Below, piece by piece: positions 1-10,054 of a stretch of 32,996 nt of DNA (positions are counted from its first letter, which is position 1; each line of letters starts with the position of its first letter). Under the pieces are notes generated by a model that was given only the letters and a program-made list of their open reading frames with translations, had not been told where the DNA came from and searched no databases. Source of the DNA: Chara braunii (Eukaryota > Streptophyta > Charophyceae > Charales > Characeae); contig BFEA01000003.1 of the NCBI GenBank assembly GCA_003427395.1, forward strand, positions 5,371,591 through 5,404,586. Reading direction: 5' to 3'. The position numbers and the translations under genes were made by a program.

Positions 1-57
<57 letters not shown>
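1..57. repeat. (CT)n microsatellite
   Basis: An uninterrupted CT dinucleotide run fills the left edge and is cut by the window boundary, so its full length is unknown. Confidence 0.97.
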
Positions 58-59
<2 letters not shown>

Positions 60-1018
60 GACGTTGCGTCACTTCAGGAGTGCGGGTTCTGAGAGAACCA
101 AGACCTTGACGATTATCGGAACTTTTCATCAAATAGAAGCTAACACATACGAGATGGCGGATCTACCGCCCGTCATTGACATTTTCGGACGGAACTCCGA
201 CTCATAGATTACCCATGGAGAATAACCCGCGTCGCGATACTTGCGTTCATCCGAAACTGCAGGGACGTGGACATCCGAAATAAATTACAGGAGTACCTGG
301 AAAAGCAAGAAGCACCAAATCGAAAGACCGGAATAAAATACGTCAAGAAATTCACACGACTCGGAATATAAAGCTAAAATCACAAATCGAAAAATCAAAA
401 ATAAAAAATCAAAAAATAATTTTGCACGGAATGAAAATGAATTTTCAGGGACGAAAAAGAAACATACACGACTAAGTACCCCGGAATATCACGGAATTTC
501 TGCAGATATAACGACGTAACAGTGCCGCTCACATTTCCAAACATACGAAACAAATAGAAAATGAAAGACCTAAAGCAGTGGAAACGAACCAATAAAGAAA
601 AAGTACTCACCTGGAAATGAAGGAAAATCCACGGCCATGAAAGTAAACAAGAACAAAACAACAAACAAGGTCAGATTCGAGTCAATATAAAAAAACAGCG
701 GAGTTATAGGCAAGTACCACAGTAAGATGAAACTCCAACAGAGAGGATAGTACGTAAGTAGCACGCACAGAATCATTAGATATTATGAAAGTAGCTCCAG
801 ATTGAAGGCATGTTGGAAATCGACGACGACAAGGACAACACAAAGAGCGACTGTGGGAGATCCTGAGGATAGATATTGAGTACACTGCAAGGATAGGGAA
901 AGTGGCGGAGAAGGACTGGGAACGAAGGGAATAAATACTGAGGATGGTGGCTGAAATGATTACCTGAGCAGTGAGGTAGAAGGGTAATCGTGACTGGTGT
1001 CGCATGCCATGGACATTA
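58..1018. other. No gene found; A-rich + strand
   Basis: This stretch is A-rich on the + strand and carries scattered short words such as CGGAAT followed by ATA, ATG or TTC. The open frames are short, low-complexity and read like chance frames in T-rich complement. It could be the upstream part of a long terminal repeat whose promoter lies at 1019-1183, but no second copy is present to prove it. Confidence 0.5.
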
Positions 1019-1114
1019 TGTGTATGTTGTGAAAGTAAGACCTCGCACGTTCTGTCAACATTTGCATGTGTATGCTGTGAAAGTAACACCTCGAACCTTC
1101 TGTCTACATTTGCA
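1019..1114 (+). repeat. Two 48-bp direct repeats upstream of a TATA box
   Basis: The units are 1019-1066 and 1067-1114, with a period of exactly 48 bp. Both contain GTGAAAGTAA, then ACCTCG, TTCTGTC and ACATTTGCATG, with a few substitutions. They lie about 60 bp upstream of a TATA box, the usual place for tandem enhancer units in LTR promoters. The enhancer role is inferred. Confidence 0.8.
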
Positions 1115-1176
1115 TGTGTTTATCTCTATGCACGGTGCTTAGAACTTGCGGGCGGTACCCGCGATGATTGACACTG

Positions 1177-1183
1177 TATAAAC
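1177..1183 (+). promoter_or_regulatory. Candidate TATA box for the + strand ORF
   Basis: TATAAAC lies about 250 bp upstream of the first in-frame ATG (1429) of the SR-rich ORF and just downstream of the 48-bp repeats. A small GC hairpin (GCGGG, 5-nt loop, CCCGC) lies at 1148-1162. The arrangement suggests a promoter; no transcript evidence exists. Confidence 0.45.
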
Positions 1184-1250
1184 CTGTCACTCTTCCATTT
1201 TACATTCACTGTCTTTATCTCTTTGTCATCATTCGTAACCCTTTTCTTTC

Positions 1251-1272
1251 ATGATATCATAGTGGCGATTTG
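1251..1272 (+). other. Possible LTR end and primer binding site of another retroelement
   Basis: A 10-bp palindrome ATGATATCAT ends with CA at 1258-1259. It is followed by a 3-nt gap and then TGGCGATTTG at 1263. A CA end followed within a few bases by TGG is the normal LTR/PBS junction, and it sits between a TATA box and a gag-like ORF. I could not assign a matching tRNA, so this is weak. Confidence 0.25.
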
Positions 1273-1428
1273 TTTGAGATTACTATAGCGTGGAGATTAC
1301 TCAACGATTTTTGGAGATTCTATTTTACTTATCTGGTGTGTACTGAAGACGATCAACGACGTTGTGGGGTTTTTGATCGATTTCAAGTACGAAGATTACC
1401 TACCTGACGTTCCCAAGCTTCAAGGAAG

Positions 1429-2560
1429 ATGTCACGTTCGTGATCATCGTCGGACAGGAGGCGGCGCAGACACTCATCATCATCTTCCGGATCTCAAGGG
1501 AGGAAGTGCTAAAGAAGGGGGAGATCGAAAACTATGAGAGATAAAAGACATAAGTCAAGATCACCATCGTCACGGAGAAGAAGGGCGGAATCAGAATCTC
1601 CAAGGTGGTTCTCGAGACCATTGTGGGAGCAAAGACAAAATGATTTCCCCCCACCAGAAAATCGAGAGCGGTTTACGGCTGATCTAAAGGAAGAAATCTT
1701 TAAGCTCCGCCGGAAGATGGACAAAGCTCTCAAGACACTGGAGCAACTCACACGAAAGACAAGTGAAAAGCAGCCAGCTCCTCCGAACAAGGAAGACACT
1801 GCAAAGAAGCCTGAGCTAACTCCGGACGCGCTCAAGTACATCATTGATGAAGCACTGAAGCCGACAGAGATGAACCAAGGGGGACAGAATCAAGCTGGTC
1901 CAAGCGCATCCGGCCAGAAGAATGCAGAGGCGGAAGATAAAGTAGAAAGGATGGTATCGGAAGTGCAGAAGGAGGTCAACAACCTGAAGCTACTAAAGTA
2001 TGATCTGGCGGTTATGAAGGGCGCGTTGCAGAAGATCAATGAACCGACTCGTACCCGCACTCCGATCGTGTCGTCTTTGGTTCATCCGAACGGATATGTG
2101 GGGAACAATGGCTGGACTACCAACTTCAGTACATGGTGGTCACAACATTCCGAGCCGAAGCATGTCAAGCAGAAGCGCACCGAACAAAAGCAGATTGGGA
2201 CGCGTAATCCCTCCACACCCTAAGAGAGGACGAACGAAGATTAATCACAACGTGTCGACAGCGAAGTCGAAGGCAAAATGGAGCATTAATTTCGGGGTCG
2301 AACTGATGATGGACATGCAGCTCCTTCGTCTTCACTACACGGACCTGAAGGTCTTATGCAAGATGCATGACATCAGGTACAAGGACAAGTCGCAAGCGAT
2401 CTCGGCATTGAGGTCCAAAAAGCTGTTTTGTGGAGAGGTCCGAAGACCACCCTCCACAAACCGCCGTGCACAGGCGGGGAAACTGAATTCACTCTCCACA
2501 AGTTGTGTCGACGGTGTGGCGAGCCGTCTGACACATTTTGCATTTGCCAAGTTTGGCTAG
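1429..2560 (+). pseudogene. Broken SR-rich / coiled-coil / SAP-like protein gene
   Basis: The longest intact piece is 1534-2223 (229 codons). The same frame opens earlier at ATG 1429 and encodes an Arg/Ser-rich start interrupted by TGA at 1441 and TAA at 1510, so the native start is probably 1429. Residues after the RS-rich part form a charged region rich in Lys, Glu and Leu that looks like a coiled coil (KVERMVSEVQKEVNNLKLL). The frame stops at 2221. The +1 frame continues with coding character from about 2240 to 2560, including a segment around 2318-2405 (LKVLCKMHDIRYKDKSQAI) that resembles a SAP DNA/RNA-binding helix-turn-helix. One indel near 2200 would join the pieces. Two stops plus a frameshift make this a decayed gene. 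The upstream promoter and possible PBS suggest a gag-like retroelement ORF, but a host nuclear RNA-binding protein is also possible. Confidence 0.55.
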
Positions 2561-2595
2561 TAAGTGCAACCAGGCGCCTACTCGCCAAACTTGGC
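2546..2595. repeat. 12-bp perfect inverted repeat
   Basis: GCCAAGTTTGGC at 2546-2557 is the reverse complement of GCCAAACTTGGC at 2584-2595, with a 26-nt spacer. It overlaps the end of the broken ORF. The following region to about 3030 contains scattered related words (GGCGGATGGCGAG at about 2690 and 3008, GTGGAAC, AGGCCCTT), suggesting an old non-autonomous repeat. Confidence 0.7.
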
Positions 2596-3178
2596 CTACG
2601 ACGGTAGTGCAACTAGGCCCTTGGTTCCATTACATCGCCGCCGCCACGTGCGTTGTGGTTGCTGTCCCGGCCTGCTCCCCGGACTGTGGCGGATGGCGAG
2701 CTAATGAATGGTGGCCGCCTTCTCTTCACCATGTACTCGGACTGGAAATCACTACAGGTGCAGCTAAAACTTGCCAATACTAGGGGACAACGCATGTCGA
2801 CTGTCAGGATGGCTGTGTCAGGGGCAATGGCCACACGAAGCATTTCGCGGAGGGGTGAGGAATAGAGCCTCCACGAAGGGCCGTTGCAGGCAGGGGAAAT
2901 GGAAAGCCTTGGCGGCACATTGCCAAGTGATTTCACACCCAAATTCCGACAACCTCCATTTTGTGGCTATTGGCGATGCAGTGGAACCAAGTCGCGTCCG
3001 CCATGCGTGGCGGATGGCGAGTAGTGGAACGAGGCCCTTATTTTCTGCTCTGTTGGGAGAGCATACTCTCACATGTACTCCAGATTTTGTACCTAGCTGG
3101 TTTGACGTCCAAAGAGATGTTGCTTTTTTTTTTTTTGAGGGGGGAGGGGGGTTCTTTTTTCTTTTCCTGATGCCCTGA
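2596..3178. other. No gene; decayed repeat with homopolymer tract
   Basis: Short overlapping frames on both strands show no recognisable domain. The segment ends in a T run (about 3123-3136) followed by G-rich and T-rich tracts. The GGCGGATGGCGAG word occurs twice about 320 bp apart, consistent with a duplicated or transposed unit. Confidence 0.45.
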
Positions 3179-3262
3179 CTTCAGCAGGGCTGTAATATCA
3201 GTTGGTAAGGCACGCAAGTGGCATTCAGGACGTCCTGGGTTCAATCCCCATTGTGCCTTATG
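3179..3262 (+). repeat. tRNA-like element (SINE head candidate)
   Basis: ATCAGTTGGTAAGGCA resembles a pol III A box, and GGTTCAATCCC about 35 nt downstream is a good B box match. A convincing acceptor stem and anticodon arm could not be folded by eye, so this is probably a tRNA-derived SINE head or tRNA pseudogene and not a working tRNA. Confidence 0.5.
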
Positions 3263-3344
3263 TACCTTCCTGGACATGCTTGGCACCCGCCACCTAGAGT
3301 TAGCCCGTTGGTCCCAATTGGCATTTAAAAGCAGTCTCTGCCTT

Positions 3345-3480
3345 AGTGGGGAACCGGGCCGCCTGGGTGACAGGCTGCGCCCCGGGGGAGGTCCCGGGAG
3401 GCCTGGCCGGGCAGGGCACCCAGTTGGGGGCCGGGCCCCTCCAGCGCAGTCACCTGCCAGGCGGTTTCGGACCCCCTGCT
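3345..3480. other. GC-rich block
   Basis: This is a strongly G+C-rich stretch with many self-complementary words (CCCGGGGGAGG, CCCGGGAGG, GGGCCGGGCCCC). No ORF here has recognisable content. It immediately precedes a long hairpin and may belong to the same repeat as the tRNA-like sequence. Confidence 0.4.
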
Positions 3481-3500
3481 TTGTTTTCTGAGTTTATCGT

Positions 3501-3546
3501 CGGCTTTGTGGCCGTCGATCCTCGATGATCGACGACCACAGAGCCG
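3501..3546. repeat. Hairpin with a 20-bp stem and 6-nt loop
   Basis: Positions 3501-3520 pair with 3527-3546 around the loop CTCGAT. Eighteen of 20 positions are Watson-Crick. Read as + strand RNA, one of the others is a G-U wobble and one is a C-A mismatch. It could be a transposon end, a cruciform or a small hairpin RNA precursor. Confidence 0.8.
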
Positions 3547-3655
3547 TGGGATCTTGGCACCAAAATCCCTTCCCCCCCTTCAAACCTCCGATCGGCTGGG
3601 GTGGTCTGCCACTCGCCCCCCAGCACGATCCCAGTTACCGACCTCCTCCTGCTGA

Positions 3656-3960
3656 GCCGTCGCCCGTCGCCCGTCGCCCGTCGCCATCGCCATCAAGTGT
3701 GCAGCTGCTGCTGCTTCGACGAAAGCCCCGACTGTCCTGCCGTTGCTGCTATGACGAAGGCCCCGACTGTCCGGCTGCTGCTCCTACGATGAAGGCCCCG
3801 ACAACGTAGGCGTCATTCTTCTTCTTCTTCTTCTTCTTCTTCTTCTTCTTCTTCTTCGTGCCCGTCGCCCGTCGCCCGTCGCCCGTCGCCCGTCGCCATC
3901 GCCATCAGGTGTGCAACGAAGGCCCCAACTATCCTGCCGCTGCTGCTACGACGAAGGCAG
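3656..3960. repeat. GTCGCCC minisatellite with embedded (TTC)n and a duplicated unit
   Basis: Runs of GTCGCCC followed by ATCGCCATCA appear at about 3658-3695 and again at about 3861-3907. Each is followed by a related GCTGCTGCT / CGACGAA(G)GCCCCGAC unit. A (TTC)14 microsatellite at 3816-3857 separates them. The pattern is repeat expansion, not coding sequence. Confidence 0.8.
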
Positions 3961-3974
3961 AACTGGCTGGTTGC

Positions 3975-4285
3975 TGTTCTGAAAACTGACTGAATATCAG
4001 CTGGATGTCAATTAAGCCGACGGCTGAGTAACAGATGAGTAATGATTTGAATAGAGACCGAGTAAAAGTCAAGTAATCCCCATAATTTAGTTTTCCCGGC
4101 TCTGAATGCTGTTCTGAATGATAGGTACCGTTCAGAGTAATAAGTGTCGTCCTGAGTAATAGGTACCGTCCTAAGTGACGGTCCAAGTGTTGTCCTGTAT
4201 GTCGTTCTGAGTACCGGATATTGCTCTACGTTCTGAACACTATTTTGAAAATTATACACAAATCTGAGAGTAGTTCTGAGCGCTG
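3975..4285. repeat. Degenerate minisatellite of about 19 bp
   Basis: Diverged copies of a unit close to GTNCCGTTCTGAGTAATAG recur, clearest between 4103 and 4220 (GTACCGTTCAGAGTAATAA, GTGTCGTCCTGAGTAATAG, GTACCGTCCTAAGTGAC). Spacing is about 17-20 bp. Open frames here are by-products of the repetition. Confidence 0.65.
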
Positions 4286-5508
4286 CTGTAACTGCTAGCT
4301 AGGAAAAGAGACGCTGCCAAATACTGACGGATGGCTTTCCAAAGAAGGTGATCTGGGTGGTGCCGAACTCATGCGAGTTTTGTACCAGCCTGCTCCACAC
4401 TTTCTAGCGAGGAACTGATACTGTGCAATTTACCTTCAGATTCATGAAAATAAATTACATACTCAATGTATTTTCTCTCTCATGCACTCCTGACTGCGAA
4501 CTCCCTCTGTGTCTGTTTGTGAAAGCCCATAATCTGACAAGCACGATCCTCCCAGTTTTCACGTTTTTCCAGGATAAATGTACTTTTCACCACGAAGATC
4601 TCTCTGTCCTTCATGATTACTCTATACCCTGAAACTCGGATCAGAGGCAGTGCATCCCATAAGTACGAGAGGACAGTCTGAATCCCGCCCTCGACAGACA
4701 GACCACCAATCTTAGTTGTAGGAGAGTTTTAACTAAAACTGATCTTTAGCCTGAGGATCTGGGGTAGGTAGTCAGAGGCGGATCCCATCCGATTCAGCTC
4801 ACTCCACTTCTTTCCTGTTAGTTCAAGATGAGAATCATAGTTTCTGAATAGACTTGCTGATGATGCCGTTCGTCTCTAATCCTCTGTGTATCGCTTATAA
4901 GCAAAAAACTTCTTCGTTGGCCTATACACGCACTATAGAGGAAAAGTGAGGCATGTCGCACTGAACGTGTTAAGTGTTCACCCCGTGTCCAGAGCATGAT
5001 TCCCAACCACACATTATTCCAAAGCAGAATCACAGTTGCCTAGTCTCCTTTCCTCACCGAGGGGCTGATAGTTGCTTGTTGTTGAGTATAGCAACTGACA
5101 ACGAGTTATGGAGAATTAGTTGTTGGGATGCACCATTAGGTCGTCTAAAATGACCTCCTTTACGAGGCTGGGACAGGTCTCGCTCAGCACTCGTAGGGAC
5201 ACAACAAACGGCACAGTTCAACCATGGACACTCGGGATTAGCACTGGTTATAAACCCTTATTTGATAGTTTGAACAAAAACGCCCATGACAGCGTGACTG
5301 CTTAGGGTAACGGTTGCTGCCCGAACTCGAAACTAAGTACCATTTTCCGTTAACGCCATATTGCCATGACTAAACTACTGAATCAATAAGGTCCTCCAAG
5401 GGCTGCCATGCACGGAGAGGGGAACCTCACTTTTTTTTCGTTGAACTTTTCACTGACGGGATCAGCCTAGCGTCGCCCCCAGTCTCGTTGGAAAAGCAGT
5501 CAGCAACT
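4286..5508. other. No gene recognised
   Basis: Only short frames without recognisable domains occur here. Notable points are a 13-nt word AGTACGAGAGGAC (4662-4674) identical to the conserved core of the large-subunit rRNA sarcin-ricin loop, and small hairpins such as AGGTC-(N)9-GACCT near 5140. Neither is enough to call an RNA gene. Confidence 0.4.
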
Positions 5509-5527
5509 AAAAAAAAAAAAAAAAAAA
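5509..5527 (+). repeat. Poly(A) run of 19
   Basis: Nineteen consecutive A residues. This could be the 3' tail of a retroposed sequence on the + strand, but no parent gene is recognisable upstream and no target-site duplication was seen. Confidence 0.9.
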
Positions 5528-8118
5528 CTTATGCCTTCCCCAAGCGCCATACCATAAAAGGCAGCTCTGTCAGAAAATGCTTGTCACATGCGTGTTAAAT
5601 AGGTGCCATCATTTGTTGGAAATGACCCAGAGAATCAGGGTAGACCTTGTACTCTATGAGAGACCAAGCATTACTCACCACATCCTTCCCAGTTTTTCTT
5701 TTACACCCATCACTGGGTACTACCGTAGATAAGGTCTTATTGACATTTAGCGATGATCAACCAAACATCTCACTCAGTGTAGTTTTTGGATCTCCCCTTT
5801 TCCTGCAACCAGTACTTGTTTTTTTTCTATTCAGGAGCCCTCTTCACAACAAACTCACTTTGTCAGACAATCCGTTAGTCACCATCGAGCAGGTTTTTGA
5901 CAAGAAGATATACGACCTTTCTAAGCACTGACTTCCGCCTGCTCATCACTTGCCGATATCCGGGCAAGATTAGTTACTTTAATATAGACCCGAGGTTAAG
6001 CATTCTAACTGTTTTTAACTTAGGTAGCAGGGCTTCAATGGTCACTTCGCATTCAGAACAAGGCCTTTGAGCCCACCGGCCCAATTAAGCGAGNCACGTT
6101 TAATCTCATAGTCCCNATAATTCTTGCAGTGAGAGGCTTATGAGCAGAAGGGTCACAACAGTAATAGGCATAGTTGGAGGAGATGGGGAAGTTGTAAACG
6201 TAATGGCCAAGAGGTCGAAAGGGAAGAAAGAGCGCGGGAAGGGCTTTAGGGCTGATCAATTCAAGCCTTATCTGTTGATAGTCCTCCACTTTCAATCAGA
6301 ACACAGTCTCGCTNTTNCTTCNAACCCAAACATTCCATTTTGTTTTCGATACTTGATCCACTGTCTCCATANTACTGTCCACGTACGGAAAGGCCCATGT
6401 CTTCNAACATAGATNGTCATTCACTCAACAAAGCCAGATCNTTTCTTAATTCCTCCCTGAGAAAGCAGTATGAGTAGTTCTGAATGCCTTTTAACCACTT
6501 GAAGTACAGACCAACAAAATTAGAGTTACTTCCAGTGGATAGTTAAGGAAACTTTGATATAGCGGGCAAANCAANCACGACTTGGGTCTTGATTAACTAC
6601 TACATGTGCCCTCCCGGTCATCAACACTATCGTCCTCTGATTGAGGGTCAGGCACAGAGACCCCATGAGCTCCCAAGAACACTTCAACCAGTGAAAGAGA
6701 TTACCCNGAATTATCAGCTCCTTTAGACCAGTGCAAACTATCTCCTACAACAGTGAGCGCAAAATCGTGCTATCGAACCTTCCCAGTTAGCGTAGCTCGT
6801 CACTCATCATTAACTGGCGGCCGACGGTAACAATCTCGCTCAGCTCTCAAGCGCGCGGCGGGGACCGCCTACTTAGTCTAGTAACGTGGGAGACAAGTCA
6901 CCAGCGTAACTGGAGTCAAAAGCAATCAGTTTTCTCTCTTATCTAGTCCTGCGCACACTCGTCTACACAAATCATGGCCAGTCATAGCACAACAACAGGG
7001 TAGCTCAACTTCAACTTCANAGTTACTGCTAGCTAGGTTCGTCCGTCAAGGAAGAAAAGAAAATACCACAGCTAAACCAACCAATGAGTAACGCCTCTTA
7101 TCCCATAGCCTGAACTAGCAAGAAGCCCACTCTCTCTATGATCATACTCGGATCAAGCCCGTTCAGAATTGCTCTCATTGGCAGTGATCCGCGCAAGAAT
7201 GACGCTTCCCAATCCTTGATTATCTCCCACTTTTGTCATGCAGCACGCGAAGCACACTTGGAGCCAGAGGCGCGAGTAAGTAAGCGCGGTGTTGACGTCA
7301 ACGGTAAACTCACTCCTTGCGTGACTCACACAAGTCTGAACTCCCTTTTTTTTTTTTTACATCTCAGATTTTCTTCCTTGCTGTGAGCAATCCTCCCCTC
7401 AGCTCGCCACCTCACAGAGTCCTGGCAGTTAGACACGAGACCAACTGAGGGGGTGATGAGAACAGCAGAAGCAGTGTCGAGCTTTCTTGCTTCTCCTATA
7501 GAGATAAAGCGCGCCCTTTCATCGAGAGAGGTGACGAATATCTCTCACCCTCGAGTAGCAAGGCCTCAGTCAGTTTTTCCCGCGCGCTGAAGTTGAGACT
7601 GTCATCCGTAGTCTGAGTGCCTACCTCATACTAGTTCGCACCGCTTGTCACGGCCACTTCTTTGCTCGCCACATACTGCAGCCCAGTTGACGTCACCATC
7701 TTCAACGTACTCACGCACTTTGTTCTCCCTTCTCCCCCCTCCTTCTTTGTTAGCTGCCTTAGCATGCGTTAGCCTTCTGCTTCATGACTAGCGACTTCCA
7801 TCCCAGAGCGACCCTCACCAACAAAGTCCCTCAAGAAAACGATGCCTCGCACGATGATTGGACGAGTCCCAGTGGTGCGATGACGCTCGACGTCAACAAC
7901 AACTCTCAGGCTTGCGCGTCCCTCCCTGCGTCTCACCAGCACACGTTGACCACTCCCTCACTCAGGACACGCCACCTGTCGCGCGTGAGCTTATACCACT
8001 CTCCCTACCTGTCCCTTCGAATAGCACGCGTTGACTCTCTCTTTCCGGACACCACCCCTCACACACGTCCTTTCCCCCTGTTTTGCTTCTCTTTTGTCCC
8101 GCGGCCCCTCGGCGTCAG
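5528..8118. other. No gene recognised; N-containing and C/T-rich
   Basis: Isolated N positions between about 6094 and 7020 disturb all frames. From about 7100 to 8110 the + strand is C/T-rich. Within it lie three GACGTC cores: 7291-7302 (a perfect 12-bp palindrome GTTGACGTCAAC), TGACGTCA at 7688-7695, and CGACGTCAAC at 7888-7897. These match bZIP-type sites and could belong to a promoter, though no downstream gene on the + strand is visible. Confidence 0.4.
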
Positions 8119-8698
8119 TTATTGAGAGCTGGCCTCGGGTCCTCCTTCCACTAGGTCTTCCGCTAGGTGATGCATCTGGATCTCTTCTGGTCTGTTCCAG
8201 GACCTGAGATCCGTCTCCCGATCCGCATCACTCATCTCACTTTCCCCTCCCGAGTCTCTGTCCTGGTGGACCTGTTCCAGGTCTGATGTGTCCATTGAGG
8301 TCTCAGTCTCATGATAGGCCACCGTTATCCGTAGCCTTGCCGTCACTCCGTCCCGTCTACAGCGTCTCTCAGCCTGGTCTCTCGCCTCCGAAATCGCGTC
8401 CTGGAGCTTCAGGTTAGTCCGCATCTCCCCCTCTCTTGCTCCCTCCACGTTGATCTTCATCACCAGCTCATCTCCACCGTCATAATTGAGTATGACGGTA
8501 ATCCAGGGCCCTTTCCCGGATACAGGCTTCCAGTGGGCCTCGTGATACCAATACCCGGGTCTATACCCGTGCAACACCATGGTTTTCGCTCAAAATAGAC
8601 AGTCTTGCCTCTAGGAATAGCCACCCGGCTCGCACAGACACCCACTACTTCTGACTTCTTGGCCCCAAACTAGCTGAGCCACGCCGCCAGCACAACGA
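8119..8698 (-). pseudogene. Partial unknown protein gene cut by the retrotransposon LTR
   Basis: The clean frame is 8580 down to 8119 (153 codons). It has an aromatic, Gly-rich start (HGYRPGYWYHEAHWKP), a middle segment with alternating hydrophobic strands, and a highly acidic C-terminal third. Coding character continues upstream of 8580 in another frame (VAIPRGKTVYFERKPW). One missing base near 8578 would join the two, and that upstream frame runs on to the LTR edge at 8699 with one further TAG. So the true N-terminus was probably removed by the LTR insertion, and the intact 8580 ATG may be only an internal Met. I do not recognise the family. The element's - strand transcription would run straight into this ORF. 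Confidence 0.5.
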
Positions 8699-8964
8699 TG
8701 TCGAGCGCATCGGTCCCGCATGGGGACCCTCCCGACCGGGTCACGCAGGATTTTGCAGGACTTTGTCACAGAGCGTTTTGGCCGCTCCGGCCGAGTGCGC
8801 CAGCCGTACCTCTCGATTCCCTACGACAGGACAGGGTCACGCGAGGCACCGCTTACCTCCACCTGCGGGAGCTGTCACCATCCCTTAGGTGGGCATATCC
8901 CCACCGAGCTACTGAACCACATGCGAAAGCTTTTCGTATGCAATTGTAGAGGTGGCCCAGCCGA

Positions 8965-10054
8965 GGGCGTTTCTCGCTCGCTGTAGCATAGGGGGTACGC
9001 GCGGTCGAACGCCCAAGAAATCGAAACCGCACGCGAATCGACGTTCCGGGGGGCTGAGGTCCCAAACGCGACTCGNCGCCGGTCGACTAGGACGCATCAT
9101 ACACACCACGCGTTACACCACGACACTCACATCTACCCACACATAACACACGGAAAAACACAAAACAAACGCAACATCACAACACTCCTAGTCCCTTCAG
9201 TATCAGACCCATAACTTCATGCTGCGAGAATCAGGTAGGTACCGCGCGCTGGACTTTCGTATAAGAGTCGTGTGCGCGCATGGCCTCCTCATATCAGCCA
9301 GCTATGCGGGCATTCGCAAGCATTCGCGCTGATGGGGTACTATATGGTACTCGTAGCCTCGCGGCCCTTGATAATCTCGAGGGCCGCGTTCGACACTCAA
9401 GTGTCGGCTGACAGGCNCTTTGAGGGGTAATCTCTCGACGCCAGACAACCGCTATGTGCGGTTGAAAACCACACCCTCTTCTGCACCCTGTGCAGAGGGG
9501 TTGAGTAGACAGCTTTAAGCTGTCGTGACGGTCAAACATCAAGGGGTTTGACTTTGATGGCTGCCACGGACTACAACGTCCAACCATGAAGACTTTAAGG
9601 AGGAAACAACTGCAGATAGTCTGATAGTAGTTCCAAAAAAAAGGAGGGGTGAGCCAACGCGAAAGATATGTGCGGGTGAAGCCCAGACTCAGACCCAAGG
9701 GCAAACCGATGTTTGAGACTCTTGGAGGCTCGTACACAGGTCCCCTTAGGCCGACTAGGCTTATTCCCTGCCTCCTGTGTCGTTTCGCGCTGCCGAAACT
9801 TGGGTTTACTGGCCGTGACGTGCTTTTGCCCTCTTTGCTCGTCCCATAACCTTCGAGCGCAAAAATTGGTAAGTGTCGCGCGCATGGGTTAACATAAATC
9901 CGCGTGGAGGCCGAACCTACGCATACCGATCAACGATGCGGGTTTGCGTAGGCAATCGTGATGTCTCGGCATTATGTGACGCTCAATGCCCGAGTGGCCT
10001 CTTTTGAGCCATAGGGTCGCTCTCGCCGCTCTAATCTCGGCTGAAGTGCGCGCT
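8965..10054. repeat. Segment identical between the two LTR copies
   Basis: About 1.09 kb here matches the right copy at 27633-28722 without a visible mismatch, apart from an N (9076) opposite a G. An N in the tract CAGGCNCTT occurs at the same place in both copies (9417 and 28085). On both sides the copies differ by several percent. Confidence 0.8.

Noticed and set aside
3525-3809. 94-codon + strand ORF rich in Pro and Arg
   Set aside because: Lies in GTCGCCC and GCTGCT minisatellite; the product is a translation of repeats.
4855-4880. Hammerhead ribozyme core (CTGATGA)
   Set aside because: No matching GAAA box and stems at the required spacing on either strand.
8698-9737. Several ORFs of 60-147 codons on both strands, repeated at 27207-28405
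   Set aside because: They are conserved between copies only because this DNA is identical in both LTRs. They overlap each other on both strands and traverse strong hairpins.
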